64,000 nucleotides of DNA. Origin: Poecilobothrus nobilitatus. Taxonomy: Eukaryota > Arthropoda > Insecta > Diptera > Dolichopodidae. The notes under the pieces are model-generated. The model was not told where the DNA came from and did no database searches. It saw only the letters and a list, made by a program, of their open reading frames with translations. Numbering within the stretch: the stretch's first letter is position 1; each line of letters begins with the position of its first letter. A program made the position numbers and the translations under genes. The stretch covers positions 115,819,996-115,883,995 of the forward strand of contig OX352774.1 in the NCBI GenBank assembly GCA_947095535.1. The letters run 5' to 3'. This document shows, one piece after another, positions 24,959 through 36,283 of this stretch.

Positions 24959-25810
24959 TTAATCTGCTACAAAAATTTCAAAATCTGTATGCATTACTTC
25001 TATACCATTAAATGTTATATATAAACAACTATCGGACACTCGAACTTTTCCGCAAATAATTCTTTCTTCATATTTAACACGACCAATAAACAATTCCTCA
25101 CCATTTTCATTTCTACCACCTAATACAGCATAATATGGTAAAGGTTTACCACGTTCTATTGGAATCCAATTACAAGATCCATAACATAAAACTTCATAAT
25201 CTGAATAAGCATATTCTTCACCATCATATCCAATATAACAAACACCTTGACTTTGAATTAATTTTCCTGGTATTAAAGAACTTTTATGTAGGGCACGAGC
25301 AATATATATTTTTTCTCCATCATATTCATAACCACCTTCCATAGCACCATGTGGTACAATACCTTTTGATGCTGCTACCCAACAACCTGAATTATTTTCA
25401 ATTATCCAATGTCCTGTTGCACCTAATCCAGTACATATACCAATAAAATTAATTACATGTAATTCAGTGTCGGTGTATGTCATAAATGCTGTATTATTAC
25501 TTTTGTCTCCAACAATTATCTCATTTTCATACCAACTTATCCAAAAACCATGATATTGTTCTTCATTTAAAATTTCTGGTGTATCAACTAATACAACATC
25601 TGGTTCTTGTTTATTTTTACGTATTGATGACTTTGTATTGTTCCATCCTCCAATAATAATCTCATACATTGAATTTGATTCTTCAGACTCTGTTGTTAAA
25701 GCGATACGAGCATCATTTGATGCCCGTACTCTAAACCGTAAAGAATATCCGGTAACTGGATGAAATTGATATTCGAATTTGTCTGGTGTTTCAATTGAGA
25801 TTCTTGCCAT
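24959..25810 (-). CDS. Methyltransf_FA + two DM9 repeats protein, nested in a Rim intron
   Basis: An intact 283-residue single-exon reading frame on the same strand as Rim, inside its 25.7-kb intron. Residues about 1-102 look like the Methyltransf_FA domain (KFEYQFHPVTGYSLRFRVRA, later HGFWISWYENEIIVG), named for farnesoic acid O-methyltransferase although catalysis by such proteins is not established. Residues about 144-211 and 214-283 are two DM9 (DUF3421) repeats, visible as paired WVAASKG/WIPIERG, GEKIYIARA/GEELFIGRV and DYEVL/DFEIF motifs. DM9 proteins in other animals bind mannose and respond to pathogens; here that is only a possibility. No signal peptide or membrane segment is visible, so it is probably cytosolic. 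The closest Drosophila architecture I recall is CG10527. The start at 25810 has a good context (AAGTAAATGG). Lack of introns could mean a retrocopy or a naturally intronless member. Confidence 0.85.
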   Translation of the reverse strand: MARISIETPDKFEYQFHPVTGYSLRFRVRASNDARIALTTESEESNSMYEIIIGGWNNTKSSIRKNKQEPDVVLVDTPEILNEEQYHGFWISWYENEIIVGDKSNNTAFMTYTDTELHVINFIGICTGLGATGHWIIENNSGCWVAASKGIVPHGAMEGGYEYDGEKIYIARALHKSSLIPGKLIQSQGVCYIGYDGEEYAYSDYEVLCYGSCNWIPIERGKPLPYYAVLGGRNENGEELFIGRVKYEERIICGKVRVSDSCLYITFNGIEVMHTDFEIFVAD

Positions 25811-28189
25811 TTACTTGATGTTTAATATAAAATTTTAATTGAAATAAAGAAACCAAAAAGATAAAAAAAAAAAATATTTATATTTTTGACTAAATTTTGA
25901 ATTTTTTTTTATTGACTGAATTTTTGAATTTGAATTCCTACTGTACTAATTAAAAAATCATACTACTAAATTCAAAATTGAATGAAGGTAAAAATGTCTT
26001 TCAAAATTAAATTAATTTTTTTTTTTTATTATTGTCAAATTCAAATTAATCTTTTCATGAAAGTTTGAAGCATTCATTCTACGTAGAATTCAATTTAAAT
26101 TTCATAAAACTTTAAATGCATCTATTTAAAGTTATTCCCGATACCCTAATTTTCGTGTTAATATTTCAGATTACATTACTTAGATGTTGGATATACTCAG
26201 GTACCCAGATTAGTTTATTCATTCTAATAGGTATTGGATGAAGTTTATTTTTTTATTTATATGTATGTCTCTAATGAGCTTATCATATTCTTACAGAGTG
26301 TGGGACAAAATGTTACCTTTCTTTTTTTGGAAGCAAAACTGTTTAACTTTATTTATATGCTTTTTAAGGTATTTTTGTGCTATCTTTTATCTGAAACAAA
26401 TCATTTTTTGTATTTTTTTTGTTTACATTTATTAACGTTTATACACTGTTACTTTAATTCACGCTGGAGCCACCAAATACCTTGTAATGCATCTAGACAA
26501 TATTAAAAAAATGTATTATAAATTATAATTAATGGAAATATGCAACTAAGTCTGTAAAAATTATTCTTCCTTTTACGATGTTGTTAACAGTACTTGTCAT
26601 CAGAAATGAATAGTCTTCAAATCGATTCTTAAACATCTATGGAGCTATGGAATGTAACTGGTGTACATATCAAAAAGTATTAACCAAAATAACTGTATTA
26701 GATGATTTACTAGGATATACCATCATCTAAAATAACTGGCGTTTCAAACTAAAAATTAAGAAAGGGAAGAAGCCATGGGATCCACACGACAGAAGATATA
26801 ATTCATATCAACTAACAATAAAATCGATATATTAAGTGATTTTTTTTGTACTTAATATGTATATTTATTTTATTGTTGGTCCTAGTATATAACATAGATT
26901 GTCTTAGTTTATAAAAAATGACGTAGTAAAAATTTCTAGTTCTTTTATTTAAATTATGGTGCGGAGGGGCGGACAGTCAGTAATTATAGTGAGTCTTTGT
27001 GAATTTATGAGTGAAAAAAATTTATCAATGGCATGAAAGCAAGGTAAATTAATGATAAAAAAACATTTTTAAGTAATATGAATAATATATTACTTGAAAA
27101 TCGATTCATTTGTAAGTACACCTGTTGCGTACTTTTTCCATCAGGCTTGAATTAATATTAATCCATAATATGGCAACACTATTTATGTCAGAATTAATAT
27201 TATTATTGCTAAATTTGAAATAACTTTAACTTTATTTATTTAGCTATCATATATGCTTTGTTATCTTTAGAAACTGAGTTCTTTATTAGATCAATTTAGT
27301 TAAGGCTTCCATTTTAGTTTATGGCAAGATATTTATTAACTTAATTTGGTTTTATTGGATTTGTCAGATTTAATTTTAAATTTTTTCCAATATCTTTTAA
27401 TATTACAATTTATTTCATTTACTGTATCTCGAAATAGTACAGTTTATAAATTTTATTAGGATATTTACATTAACCTTAACAGTAATTAAATGTAGAGCAT
27501 CAACCTTTTTTTGTATATTTATCTGTGTCGGTGTTTTTTACAGATTGTCTGGTTGATTAGAATCTGTGTAGAAAGATACATGTGTAAAATTACAGATACT
27601 AAAAAAGATTTCGTAGATCAGAAATGGATCTTAAATAATAAATAATACGCTATATTAATAAATTAATTGGTAGTCATTTTGTGAGAGTTTTATAAACTCC
27701 AGAAAATAATTTATAAAAGTTTTATTTAAATGAAGTATATATAAATAAAACTTTACAAATTGGTTTTATAAAAGTAAAAGTGGAACATGTAAAATAATAG
27801 AGGACAATAAAATAGGTTTAATTTGACAATTTGCAAATGTGTTTGCACCGTTTAAGGATAAGCAGCTTTCAAATATAAATTATTAGTAGTTGGGTTATAC
27901 AGACATTAGCTAATATTTTATTTCTATTTTTAGTTAGGGAAACTATCTTAGGGTAGTTTTTTCAAGGAAAAATTTCGAGATCTGTTCCGCAAAATTGTAA
28001 TTGTTACTATAGTAATTCTATATGGTACTAATATAGATGTGACCTAACCTAACCTAATATAATGTACTGCATATTTTAATTACACGTTTAAATAGTAGTT
28101 TTACGTTAAAACTGAGTTATGGCTTTTGTTAAGCAAAATAGTAATAAAAATCGGTAGATTCATTTTTCCCATAATATAGTCCCACTCCC
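25811..28189. other. AT-rich intron upstream of the DM9 gene
   Basis: It should hold the promoter of the DM9 gene, but I see no clear TATA or initiator. Three CCTAA units occur just inside, near 28043-28057. A GGCGGACAGTCAG word near 26970 may be a trace of family B. The short open frames near 26234-26506 are T-rich and not convincing. Confidence 0.35.
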
Positions 28190-28612
28190 CAATTGAAAGC
28201 ATTCCCGTCCTATCCTTTCATATCGCTACTCTAACTATTTGACGCATCTATATTTTTTTTTCTTGCAATTCCAATGAGGAATATAGCGTATCCACTAAGT
28301 CATTTATTATTCATATTTGACTAAGCTTCAGTTTCGTGGATCAGTAATTTCACTCGGCTGTAGTTATTGTGCAAGACTAAGCCATTTCTTTTTTTTATTT
28401 CTACGCCATCTATTATCTTATACAAGGATTATGGTTTTATTATTATTTTATTATATAGCTATTACAATGTGATATTAATTATAATTTATAGGACATATAA
28501 ACTTATTTTTAATTTAATTATATTTTATTAATTATATTATAAGCCTGGGTTTGAATCCGAGACCGTATGAAAGTCCGGTGCCTTAATCACCACACCTTTG
28601 ACTGGGTTGATA
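28190..28612 (-). mobile_element. tRNA-derived SINE or composite, minus strand
   Basis: Read leftward from 28612: an A-box-like TGGTGATTAAGGCACC and a B box GGATTCAAACCC (near 28550) form a tRNA-like head. An AT-rich body follows, with GTCAAATATGAATAATAAA and GACTTAGTGGATACGC near 28290-28325. The last part is shared with 5485-5620, which supports a dispersed family. Confidence 0.45.
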
Positions 28613-29265
28613 TATCTATCTACTTGTCAAATACTGTGTGGGCAGTTAAAGATTTTATCTCATTATATTGGCCAAAAAAGTTGGGTTCAGTAAGTAAAAA
28701 TTTGACAATACCAAGGAAGAAAAGTATAAATTTTGATAAGTTTGATGCTATAAATTAAGTAAATATTAGGTTATGTCAAAGTCTTATTTGATTTATACTA
28801 GAATATGATTTTAGTTTTATAAATATTTTGTTTAAATAAATAACAAACAAAATTCAATATCATAAATTATTTTATTTGTTATTTTTAAATTAGATTTAAT
28901 TAAAATTTTATGTAAATAAATCACCGTTATAATAAAATTTATATTTCCAATAGACAGTATTTAATTACTAAATTACAATTGAAAATGAAATTTAATTTAA
29001 AATTGAAACAAAATTAAATATTTTATAATTTAAAATAATTTAATTGAATTACAAAAATCTGTCAATATTTTAAAACATTTTTTATTTTTAATTTAAATGA
29101 TTTCAATTCAATGTTCATTAAAGTGAAAAGGAAATTACCATAATTGATACTTTTTTACTAATTATCATAAGTCCTTATTCTATAGGCTTTTATTATAATT
29201 AAATTATATATTTGCAAAAATATTCATTTTACCAAAAATTTTTATTTAAATAATTTAACACTTAC

Positions 29266-29507
29266 TTCGATGTGCTTTATCAGTTGGATCACGTCTTAAA
29301 ACAACACGTCGTTTTGATGCACAAATTGGTCCAGAATCAACGTCATGTATAACAATTTTTATAGCTTCACCATCCATTGAAGTTTGTCTACGTGGTGCTT
29401 CTAAATCTTCTAAATTAGGTCCAGTAAATGCTGCTATTGGTGGTGGTACCGGATTTAATTGTGTTGGTGGTATTGCGCCTCTATCACGTAATGCTGCTAT
29501 ATCGGGT
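29266..29507 (-). CDS. Rim: Rim exon leading into the PDZ domain
   Basis: It opens after ctatttag at 29509-29508; the split codon gives Leu and the frame reads PDIAALRDRG. The carboxyl half, from EAIKIVIHDVDSG through RRVVLRRDPTDKAHR, is the start of the Rim PDZ domain (first beta strand and carboxylate-binding region). The donor gtaagt at 29265-29264 leaves one base (A). That base joins CT of the exon at 3569 to make Thr, giving AHR-T-RGFGMRVVGG, which is the expected continuous PDZ sequence. The intron after this exon is therefore 25,696 bp and contains the nested DM9 gene and most of the repeats on the left half of the window. Confidence 0.9.
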
Positions 29508-29583
29508 CTAAATAGAAAACAAAAATATGCAAATAATGTTATATTTTTCAATAATATATTTTAAAAAGAATTAAATTTCTTAC

Positions 29584-29844
29584 AATTGTGAACCTCTTCG
29601 TCTCATTCTTCTATCTTCCTCTACGGCCAATATTGATGGATTTGTTGTATCTGGACTAAGTGGTGAATCTTCTTGATTTGGTATATCATCATTTGGTATT
29701 GGAACACGAAATGATGGACGTCTTGATGGTGGTTGAACACCAACTATCGGTATTGTTTCTACTTGACGATTAACTGCTGTTAGTGCAGCAACTTGTTGTG
29801 CTGCTTGCAACACACCCGGTGCAAATACATCATATGCTGATTTT
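29584..29844 (-). CDS. Rim: Rim exon, linker continued
   Basis: The acceptor tttttag lies at 29846-29845. The two bases left by the previous exon plus the first base here make Arg, and the frame then reads KSAYDVFAPGVLQ. The exon carries an Ala/Gln-rich helix-like piece, a Pro/Ser linker with RRPSFRVPIP, an acidic DSPLSPDTT stretch, and ends RRRGSQ before the gtaaga donor at 29583-29582, again leaving two bases. Phase continuity on both sides and consensus splice signals are the main evidence. No domain is recognisable apart from its place between the finger and the PDZ domain of Rim. Confidence 0.87.
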
Positions 29845-29932
29845 CTAAAAATTTATTTTAAAACAAAACAAAAGAAGTTATTAAATATAAAACAGGAATA
29901 TTAGAGGGGAAAGAAAAAAATAAAATATTTAC

Positions 29933-30219
29933 CTTCTTGGTATTGCTGGCATTCCCAAACCTAATTCATTTGGTCCTCCACCTTGTGTTGGGTTTATACC
30001 AGCGCCACCAGCTTTAATATCATCATCATAACTATGTTGACGTGATACTCTTGAACCGCGTCTTGATGCCATACGTGATATTGGCGGTGCCATACTACTT
30101 AATTGTTGTCCACCAAGTTCGAATTCAGCATGTGGTGGACTATTTGAACGCGATGGTGCTACACTACGACCACCTCTACGCCAATCCATATCACCACCAG
30201 GTGTTTTAGTACCTTTTAA
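29933..30219 (-). CDS. Rim: Rim exon, Ser/Arg/Gly-rich linker
   Basis: This exon continues the Rim reading frame after the zinc-finger exon. It begins LKGTKTPGGD in phase 0 after an acceptor ttttag, runs through a basic Ser-rich linker (WRRGGRSVAPSRSNSPPH, later MASRRGSRVSRQHSYDDD), and ends IPR with a gtaaat donor at 29932-29931, leaving two bases of the next codon. This low-complexity linker between finger and PDZ domain is usual for Rim and has no fold I can name. RRGS and RQHS are typical basophilic-kinase-type motifs, which is inference only. The 1.37-kb intron upstream (30220-31590) shows no other coding signal. Confidence 0.88.
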
Positions 30220-31590
30220 CTAAAAATCCAATTTAATAAAATTAAGTTTTGAGCATTTTTAATACGATATGATGACAGTTAATTTATTAAAAAGATTTAA
30301 TAAAAGATTAAAGTCAATAATGAATTCAAGATATTCTAATATAATGGAGCAGAAAAAAAAGGTTTTATATTTAACCCTAGGTAGGTGATATTAACAAGTT
30401 AATTATTATTTTTTTCCTGCTAAGTTTTTATAATGGAATTATTTCAAATTGGATGTAAGATTTTTGTACTCATTCTCTTCCCAAATAACCATATTAATTA
30501 AAAAAAACTTATAATATTTAACAATTTATTAATGTACGCTAAATAAAATTGTTCGATTTTAGTTAGGGATTAATTTATAATAAAACTTTGTTAATCCCAT
30601 CACCTAAATCCCTTAATACTTTTTTAGATATCCTATTAAAAGTTATTCTGTGTCAAATATAGTAAATACTTTGATTATGTAGTTAGTAGACGTGTAGGTA
30701 GGGTATAAAAAAGAAAAAGTATTTTTTTTACAATATTTTTCAGTACAATATTTACAAAGTATTTCAGTACAATATTTTTTCTTTCGTCCTACCTTTTTAT
30801 TTTTTTGTGTTATGACATAGCTAAGAAAATATCTAGAAGAAAATCCCTTCTATTTATGAAAAAAGAATAAAAGTTTTTATCTCTGAATTTATGTTAACAT
30901 TAACACCATCACTCTTTACAGTGTTTTTTTTTTTATAATAGAGTGATGATTTGTTTAATTTTCTTTGCTATTACTGCATGCCGTCCCGTATGTTCATCAA
31001 CTCTTAGTTGTTTAATGTGAAAATTTAGTTGTTAAAATATAAGGTTATAAGGTCAATTCAAGTCAAGTCAGTCATACCATAAAATATATTATTATATAAA
31101 TAAAAGAGTATATGCATATAATTATTTTCTTTTTTTTTTTAAACATGTTTATGGTTCTGTAAATATTTGAACATCTCTAGATTTGAAATGACAAAGTTTC
31201 TATATAATTCTTTTATTAAGGCAAATAAATGTTAATAAGTTTCGTCAATGTTCTGAGAGTATAATTTTTTCTAGTGGTGTTTTTGTTTTAAGATGTTATA
31301 TTTTAGTTATCTATAATTACAATTGAAGAATACAATATCTACTAAAGTTTTTTACTATTTGAAAAACTAATCTTTTTTTAGCTGAGAACAATTAATTATA
31401 AAATAAATATTTTTAAATGTTCAAGACACTTTAAGAAAATATATGAAGATATTATACTCTTAATTTATAAATTTAGATTTAATATTTTAATTTAGAAAAT
31501 TAATTCATTAAGACGCTACGCCTTGAAATGAATTTTGCATCACTATCAGAATATCATCACTGAATAATTTTTAATCCTTATTTTTTTTAC
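30220..31590. other. Rim intron between linker and zinc-finger exons
   Basis: 1.37 kb of AT-rich DNA with proper gt/ag borders for the minus strand. Nothing else is recognised in it. Confidence 0.6.
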
Positions 31591-32123
31591 CTTTTCCAAT
31601 TCTTTTAATGATGCCGGTGATACATCTGAATGTCGTCTTAATTCTGGTGATCTTGGTGGTGCTAATGCACTAACACCATTACCCGGTGATAAATTTGTCG
31701 TTGAACCCAATTTAACATCAGAATGACGTCGTTGTAATGCTTCTAATACTGGTACATCTAACATTGAATCAATTGAATCCTGTTGAATGCATACTCTTGA
31801 GGCCATTTTTCTTCTACATACACTACATCGCCACATATTAATATCTTCATTTTCATCTAATTTACTATAGCTAGCACAGTCTTCACAAACACGTTGTTGA
31901 CATTCAAAACATGTTTTATGATAATCATCTGGTTTAAATGATTTTAAACAAACACGACATGAACCGGAACGACGTCCAGGTTCTTGTTTATTACCAATAC
32001 CACCAGTTGATGTTGTGTTATTATTATTATTGTTATTATTAGATTGTTGTGTTGTATCACTGCTGTATGATGTATCTGATGCTTCAGTTGGCACTAATGA
32101 TGGACGTGGTGACATTTTATTGA
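31591..32123 (-). CDS. Rim: Rim exon with double zinc finger (Rab3-interacting molecule)
   Basis: Rim is the presynaptic active-zone scaffold that links Rab3-bearing vesicles, Munc13 and calcium channels. This exon encodes, counting from the first Met at 32115, a polar linker with a run of eight Asn (26-33), then eight cysteines at 53, 56, 69, 72, 77, 80, 97 and 100. Their spacing, C-x2-C-x12-C-x2-C-x4-C-x2-C-x16-C-x2-C, is that of the Rim/rabphilin FYVE-related finger. It continues into a Ser/Pro-rich stretch with two RRHSD motifs. The acceptor is a pyrimidine run ending in AG at 32125-32124, and the donor gt is at 31590-31589 after ELEK (phase 0). The Met at 32115 may not be the true start: the frame is open back to the acceptor, and Rim proteins normally carry a helix before the finger, so an upstream exon is likely. 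Identification rests on the finger plus the downstream PDZ exon in frame. Confidence 0.92.
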
Positions 32124-33059
32124 CTGAAAAAAAGAACAATATGAAAAATGGAAAGTTAATGAAAATAAACAAAAAATAAAATTATAATATTTTAATAGTT
32201 ATTATTCAAAAAATGATTCGCTTAATGAATACAGACAGCTAGAATTAAAAACATTGATTGAGAATGATATGTATATTAAGTGCTTTTTCAAGAAATAACT
32301 TTTGGTGAATTTTTAAAAAAGGTAATTTAATTTTTGATTTTTTAAGCTTGTAAAACTGCACTAGTGAAGATCAAAAGAAAAAGAGTTATAGATTTGGATG
32401 ATTATTAAAGATAATAAAACTCCATAATTTTAAAATATTAATTAAATCATTTAAAGAAAAGCTTTTTTTTTTGATGGCAAAAACCTTTGGAAAGAAGTAA
32501 AGTTTATTTTTATCCTTATTTCGAACGGAAGAAAAAAAAATTCAGAATGGACTAATTAATAATTCAATTAAAGTCCGATTTCAATGGAATGATTTATTAT
32601 TTCTTCTCTTTAAATTTAAAAAATTATTTTGAAAATTCCTTTAAGAAAAATTTAATAAAAATTAAATACGCATTAATGACACTTTGAGCTTATAAGATGT
32701 ATATAAAGAGTTCCAATATTACGATTTATAACAACTTATTCATTTAAAGGGCAACTTTTTTGTTTTTGAAGTATGTATTAGGTTATGAAACTCATCAAAA
32801 TTTTTATAACATTAATTTAAATTATATTTCAAGTATGACTATTTCGTAGAATTCATGAAATCCTTTTTTAAGTAATCTACTTAGCCAAAAATATTGATTT
32901 ATAAAGCGTGCAAATATGATCGAAAATACAAGTCATCAAAGAGAGTTGTTTCCTATTAAAGTCTACCAGTTTTTTGTAACTCAAATCAATTACCAACTTG
33001 ACCGTGGTGTATTCTATTAACTTCAACAACATTTTAAACCACAAACTTGCGATACGCTA

Positions 33060-33280
33060 CACATGCACATCAATTACCATTACTTATGAGGTTGTAGTTC
33101 TAGATATCTTAAAACTTGTCGATAAATTAAACTAAAGTAAATAATGGCTGCCTTTAGATAATTTCAACACAACACTACGAAAGTTTCAAGTGCCAATTTT
33201 TCCCACGTGCAACTTCCTAGATGTCTTAAAATTGGCTTATGGAAACTCAATTATAATGAAAATGACAACATCAAATCGGA
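33060..33280 (+). mobile_element. Very decayed LINE relic
   Basis: EVVVLDILKLVD near 33090 resembles motif A (DVVALDISKAFD), and AYGNSIIMKMTT near 33235 resembles the C-terminal YGNSFVVRTS signature of the other LINE copies. Most of the element between them is lost. Confidence 0.4.
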
Positions 33281-33774
33281 ACATGCTTCTATCTCTCTGC
33301 TAGAAACCCTTCATTTTACAATTTGCACTTTTTTAAAAAAATCTGCACAGGTTTGTCTCCAAATTTACCCTTCAATTCTTTCCTGTCATCTTATGTCACT
33401 TTAATTGCTCTCCTGCTTACCTAAATATTAAATAATTTTGTACAAGGAAATAATTTGCTAGAGTTTGAATAGCGAATAAAAGAAAGCAATAAACAAGAAG
33501 CATTGAAAAACAATAATAATGATGGAACAAAGGTCTATTTTAAGGTTATAATTAAAATTATTCCTTTTAAAATTTCTTGTTATTTTAGTGGAAGCATATG
33601 AAAGAAAAACTTTTTATGTACAGTTTTAATTCTTTTAAAGGTTTATTTTATGTAACAAATATTAATTTAAAATAAATTATAATTAAAAATTAATGTATTT
33701 TTCTGAAAATATTAACTTCATTTGTTTAAATTTTGATTTAGATTTATTTAAGAGGTATCGACTTTCTCATGTAG

Positions 33775-34100
33775 ATCTATATTTTGCTCCCCCCGTTACT
33801 ACGTGTTGTGGCTTTTGCCTCCACTTAAAATACTTCTGTCATCACTACTGCCTCTAAGAAAGTACAGATTTGTATAGGGTTTATTGCTGGCAATTCGTCT
33901 TCGCTATACCAATATTCTCCTAGGTGCACATACAGGTGCACAATATGCTCCTAGGGTTTTGAGTGTGTGATCTGGAATTTCCTCTTCTTCTTGAGTTCCT
34001 TTGCTAAACTTAACCCCTGTTAAACTGCAAAACTGTATGCATAATCTAACCTTCAGTTTAATGGTTTGTAGTTTAATCGTAAATGATAGTGAATGAGTAT
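33775..34100. other. Unrecognised stretch with worn coding look
   Basis: A less AT-rich block with a 67-codon minus-strand frame (34107-33904) that includes TQEEEEIPDHTLKTLGAYC. It is not a known domain and the frames around it are closed. It could be an exon remnant or transposon piece. Confidence 0.2.
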
Positions 34101-34194
34101 GGAACAAGTATGGAAAAAACCGAAGGTTTTCAAAAAACTAAAGGTTTTATTATAACAAATTATGAATAATAATGAAAATAATAAGAAAAAAATG

Positions 34195-34905
34195 AGAAAA
34201 ATTAAATCATACTTTCGTCAATTATAAGGATTCTATGTATTAAGAAAAATTATTAACACAAACAAAAACATAAAGTAGGACCTTTAATTTTTGTACATTA
34301 CTTTCAAAAAATTTGAACAGGTACCCAAGTTGCAGGTTAGAATTTTCAAATTGAGAATTTTCAGTTTTTGACACCTTAGAGCTCCTAAAGGGGGGACGGT
34401 ACCAAATTATTTCCCAAAATGGCTCATACTTATTTTCAAAAATCTAATTGCTCTCAAAATTTCAAGCTTCCAAGTTAAACTATTTGAAAGATAGAAGGGG
34501 TCCAATATTTTTGCAAAAATTTAGATTCATATAACGGTATATTAAAAAACCGTATAGCAAAGCCACAGATTTATCTTATATAAATTTATAAAGTTTAGAA
34601 AACCAGCTATCGTTTGGCGTTTGCAAATTGAAAATATAGAACCTGTGTTATAACAATAGGGATGTAGGGCTTTTTTGAACTTTTTAGAGCTGTAGCTCTG
34701 TAACGGGTGGGGCTACAGAAAAAAGTTGCTCCACAAAATTAGTTTTTTGGCGAAAGCTATTCTTAGTTAAAATTTCATTGCTTTATTTCAAACGGTTTAG
34801 AAGTTTTGTAAATACCCAGATGGACAGACGAGCTGACAGGCAGACGGACAGAGTTAAACTAATAAGCACATTTTTGAAATTTTTTTGAAAATGTGCTAAA
34901 AAATA
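34195..34905 (+). mobile_element. Family B relic, copy 5
   Basis: The body carries ACCCAAGTTGCAGG, CATATAACGGTATATT and GGGTGGGGCTACAG, then a GGACAGACGAGC tract near 34821 and a perfect terminal hairpin (AGCACATTTTT ... AAAATGTGCT, 34865-34899). The usual 5' end is missing or unrecognisable, so the left limit is approximate. Confidence 0.6.
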
Positions 34906-35511
34906 AAGAAGTATTGTTTTACAATTTACATGGTCTTAACTAGAAAGATGGAGTGGTTTAAATTTTTTTTTCGCAATCAAGGATAATAATCCCCTCATCT
35001 AGTTTTACTTAATAAATAGGTTCAAATCAAGTGAAAAAAAAATTAATTAAATAAATTTTGAATCCTTTTTCTAGTTAATAGTTATATACTCTAAATTCAG
35101 AAGTTTTTTAAAGTTCAAGTATAATTCAAATTAAAGATATAAACTTAAAATTAATTGATTTTTGTAGTTTAATTAAAATTTATCATTATCAATAATCCTT
35201 TAAACATAATATAATTTCATACTTTGATACAACATATTTTTTTGTAAGGTATTCATCCATTAAAAAATAAAATACCTGTCGATAATATCCTTGATATTGA
35301 TAATATTCATCTTTTACCATTTATTTAAAAAAAAAAGGATTATTTTTTTATTTAAAATTAAATAGCGACAGAAATGTTTATTTGAAAATCGATTTTCTGC
35401 CAATAATTTTTGAAAATCAAAATGAAAAAAACATCCGCAGAATGTTATCAGATGATGCTGCTTTTCATTGAACTAAATTTTTAATTGAAAGAGCAAAAAA
35501 GAATATTATTT

Positions 35512-36283
35512 AACAAGGCAAAATGAAAACCAATGGTTATTAAAGGCGAAGATTTTTCAAAAAACAATTCAAACCGTTTAGAATATTTGAGACTTGCACT
35601 AAAATTTGTAATTTTTATTCGAATTTTATATGTAGCAAAAAAATTATGAAAAATTGAGAGATCCTTCTTTTAATTTTAAGGTAGCCCTGCATACTTTTGA
35701 ATTTTATTTTGGTAAAATTTCTACAAAGTGCTTGAGTTCCTAGGTATTAAAAAATAACAACTTTTCAATTTTTAAGCCCTAATAGCTAGCTCTTAAACAG
35801 GAAGTAGCACAAAACATTTTTCTTAAGTAACTTAACTGATAATTCCGAAATATCTTTCTTTTCTCTTTTTAACTTCATTCTAACTTAATTTCAACATTCT
35901 AACTAAAAGCTTGACGGAGGAAAATCTTGAAAAATTTTATCTTCATTTAACTGTAAATGTGTATACTAACTTGCAAAAAATTTGTATAATTTTAATATTG
36001 ATTTATAAATGTAAAAAAAGTTCTGTCGTTAGGTGAACGAATATTGAATATGTAGAACTTAACAAAAAATAAATAATTTTGAAAATTAGGCTTTTCCAAA
36101 TTTTAAAGGGTTGTAATGGGTAGAGTTACATAAAAATGTTGTTCTGCAGCATTATTTTTTTAAAAGACTAATTCATGGTTAAAATTTCTTTCAGCTTTGT
36201 AAACAGATGTATGAACAGACGGACAGAGTGAAATTAATATGCAAAATTTTTCAAAATATCTTTGAAAAATGTTCTTAAAAAGG
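35512..36283 (+). mobile_element. Family B relic, copy 6
   Basis: It starts AACAAGGCAAAATGAAAACC, contains GCCCTAATAGCTAGCTC near 35787 and ACGGACAGAGTG near 36220, and ends in a weak hairpin. It is strongly diverged and lies 0.6 kb from copy 5 in the same orientation. Confidence 0.55.

Noticed and set aside
25135..25344. Plus-strand 69-codon frame rich in His
   Set aside because: Antisense to the DM9 gene, whose frame is clearly the coding one.
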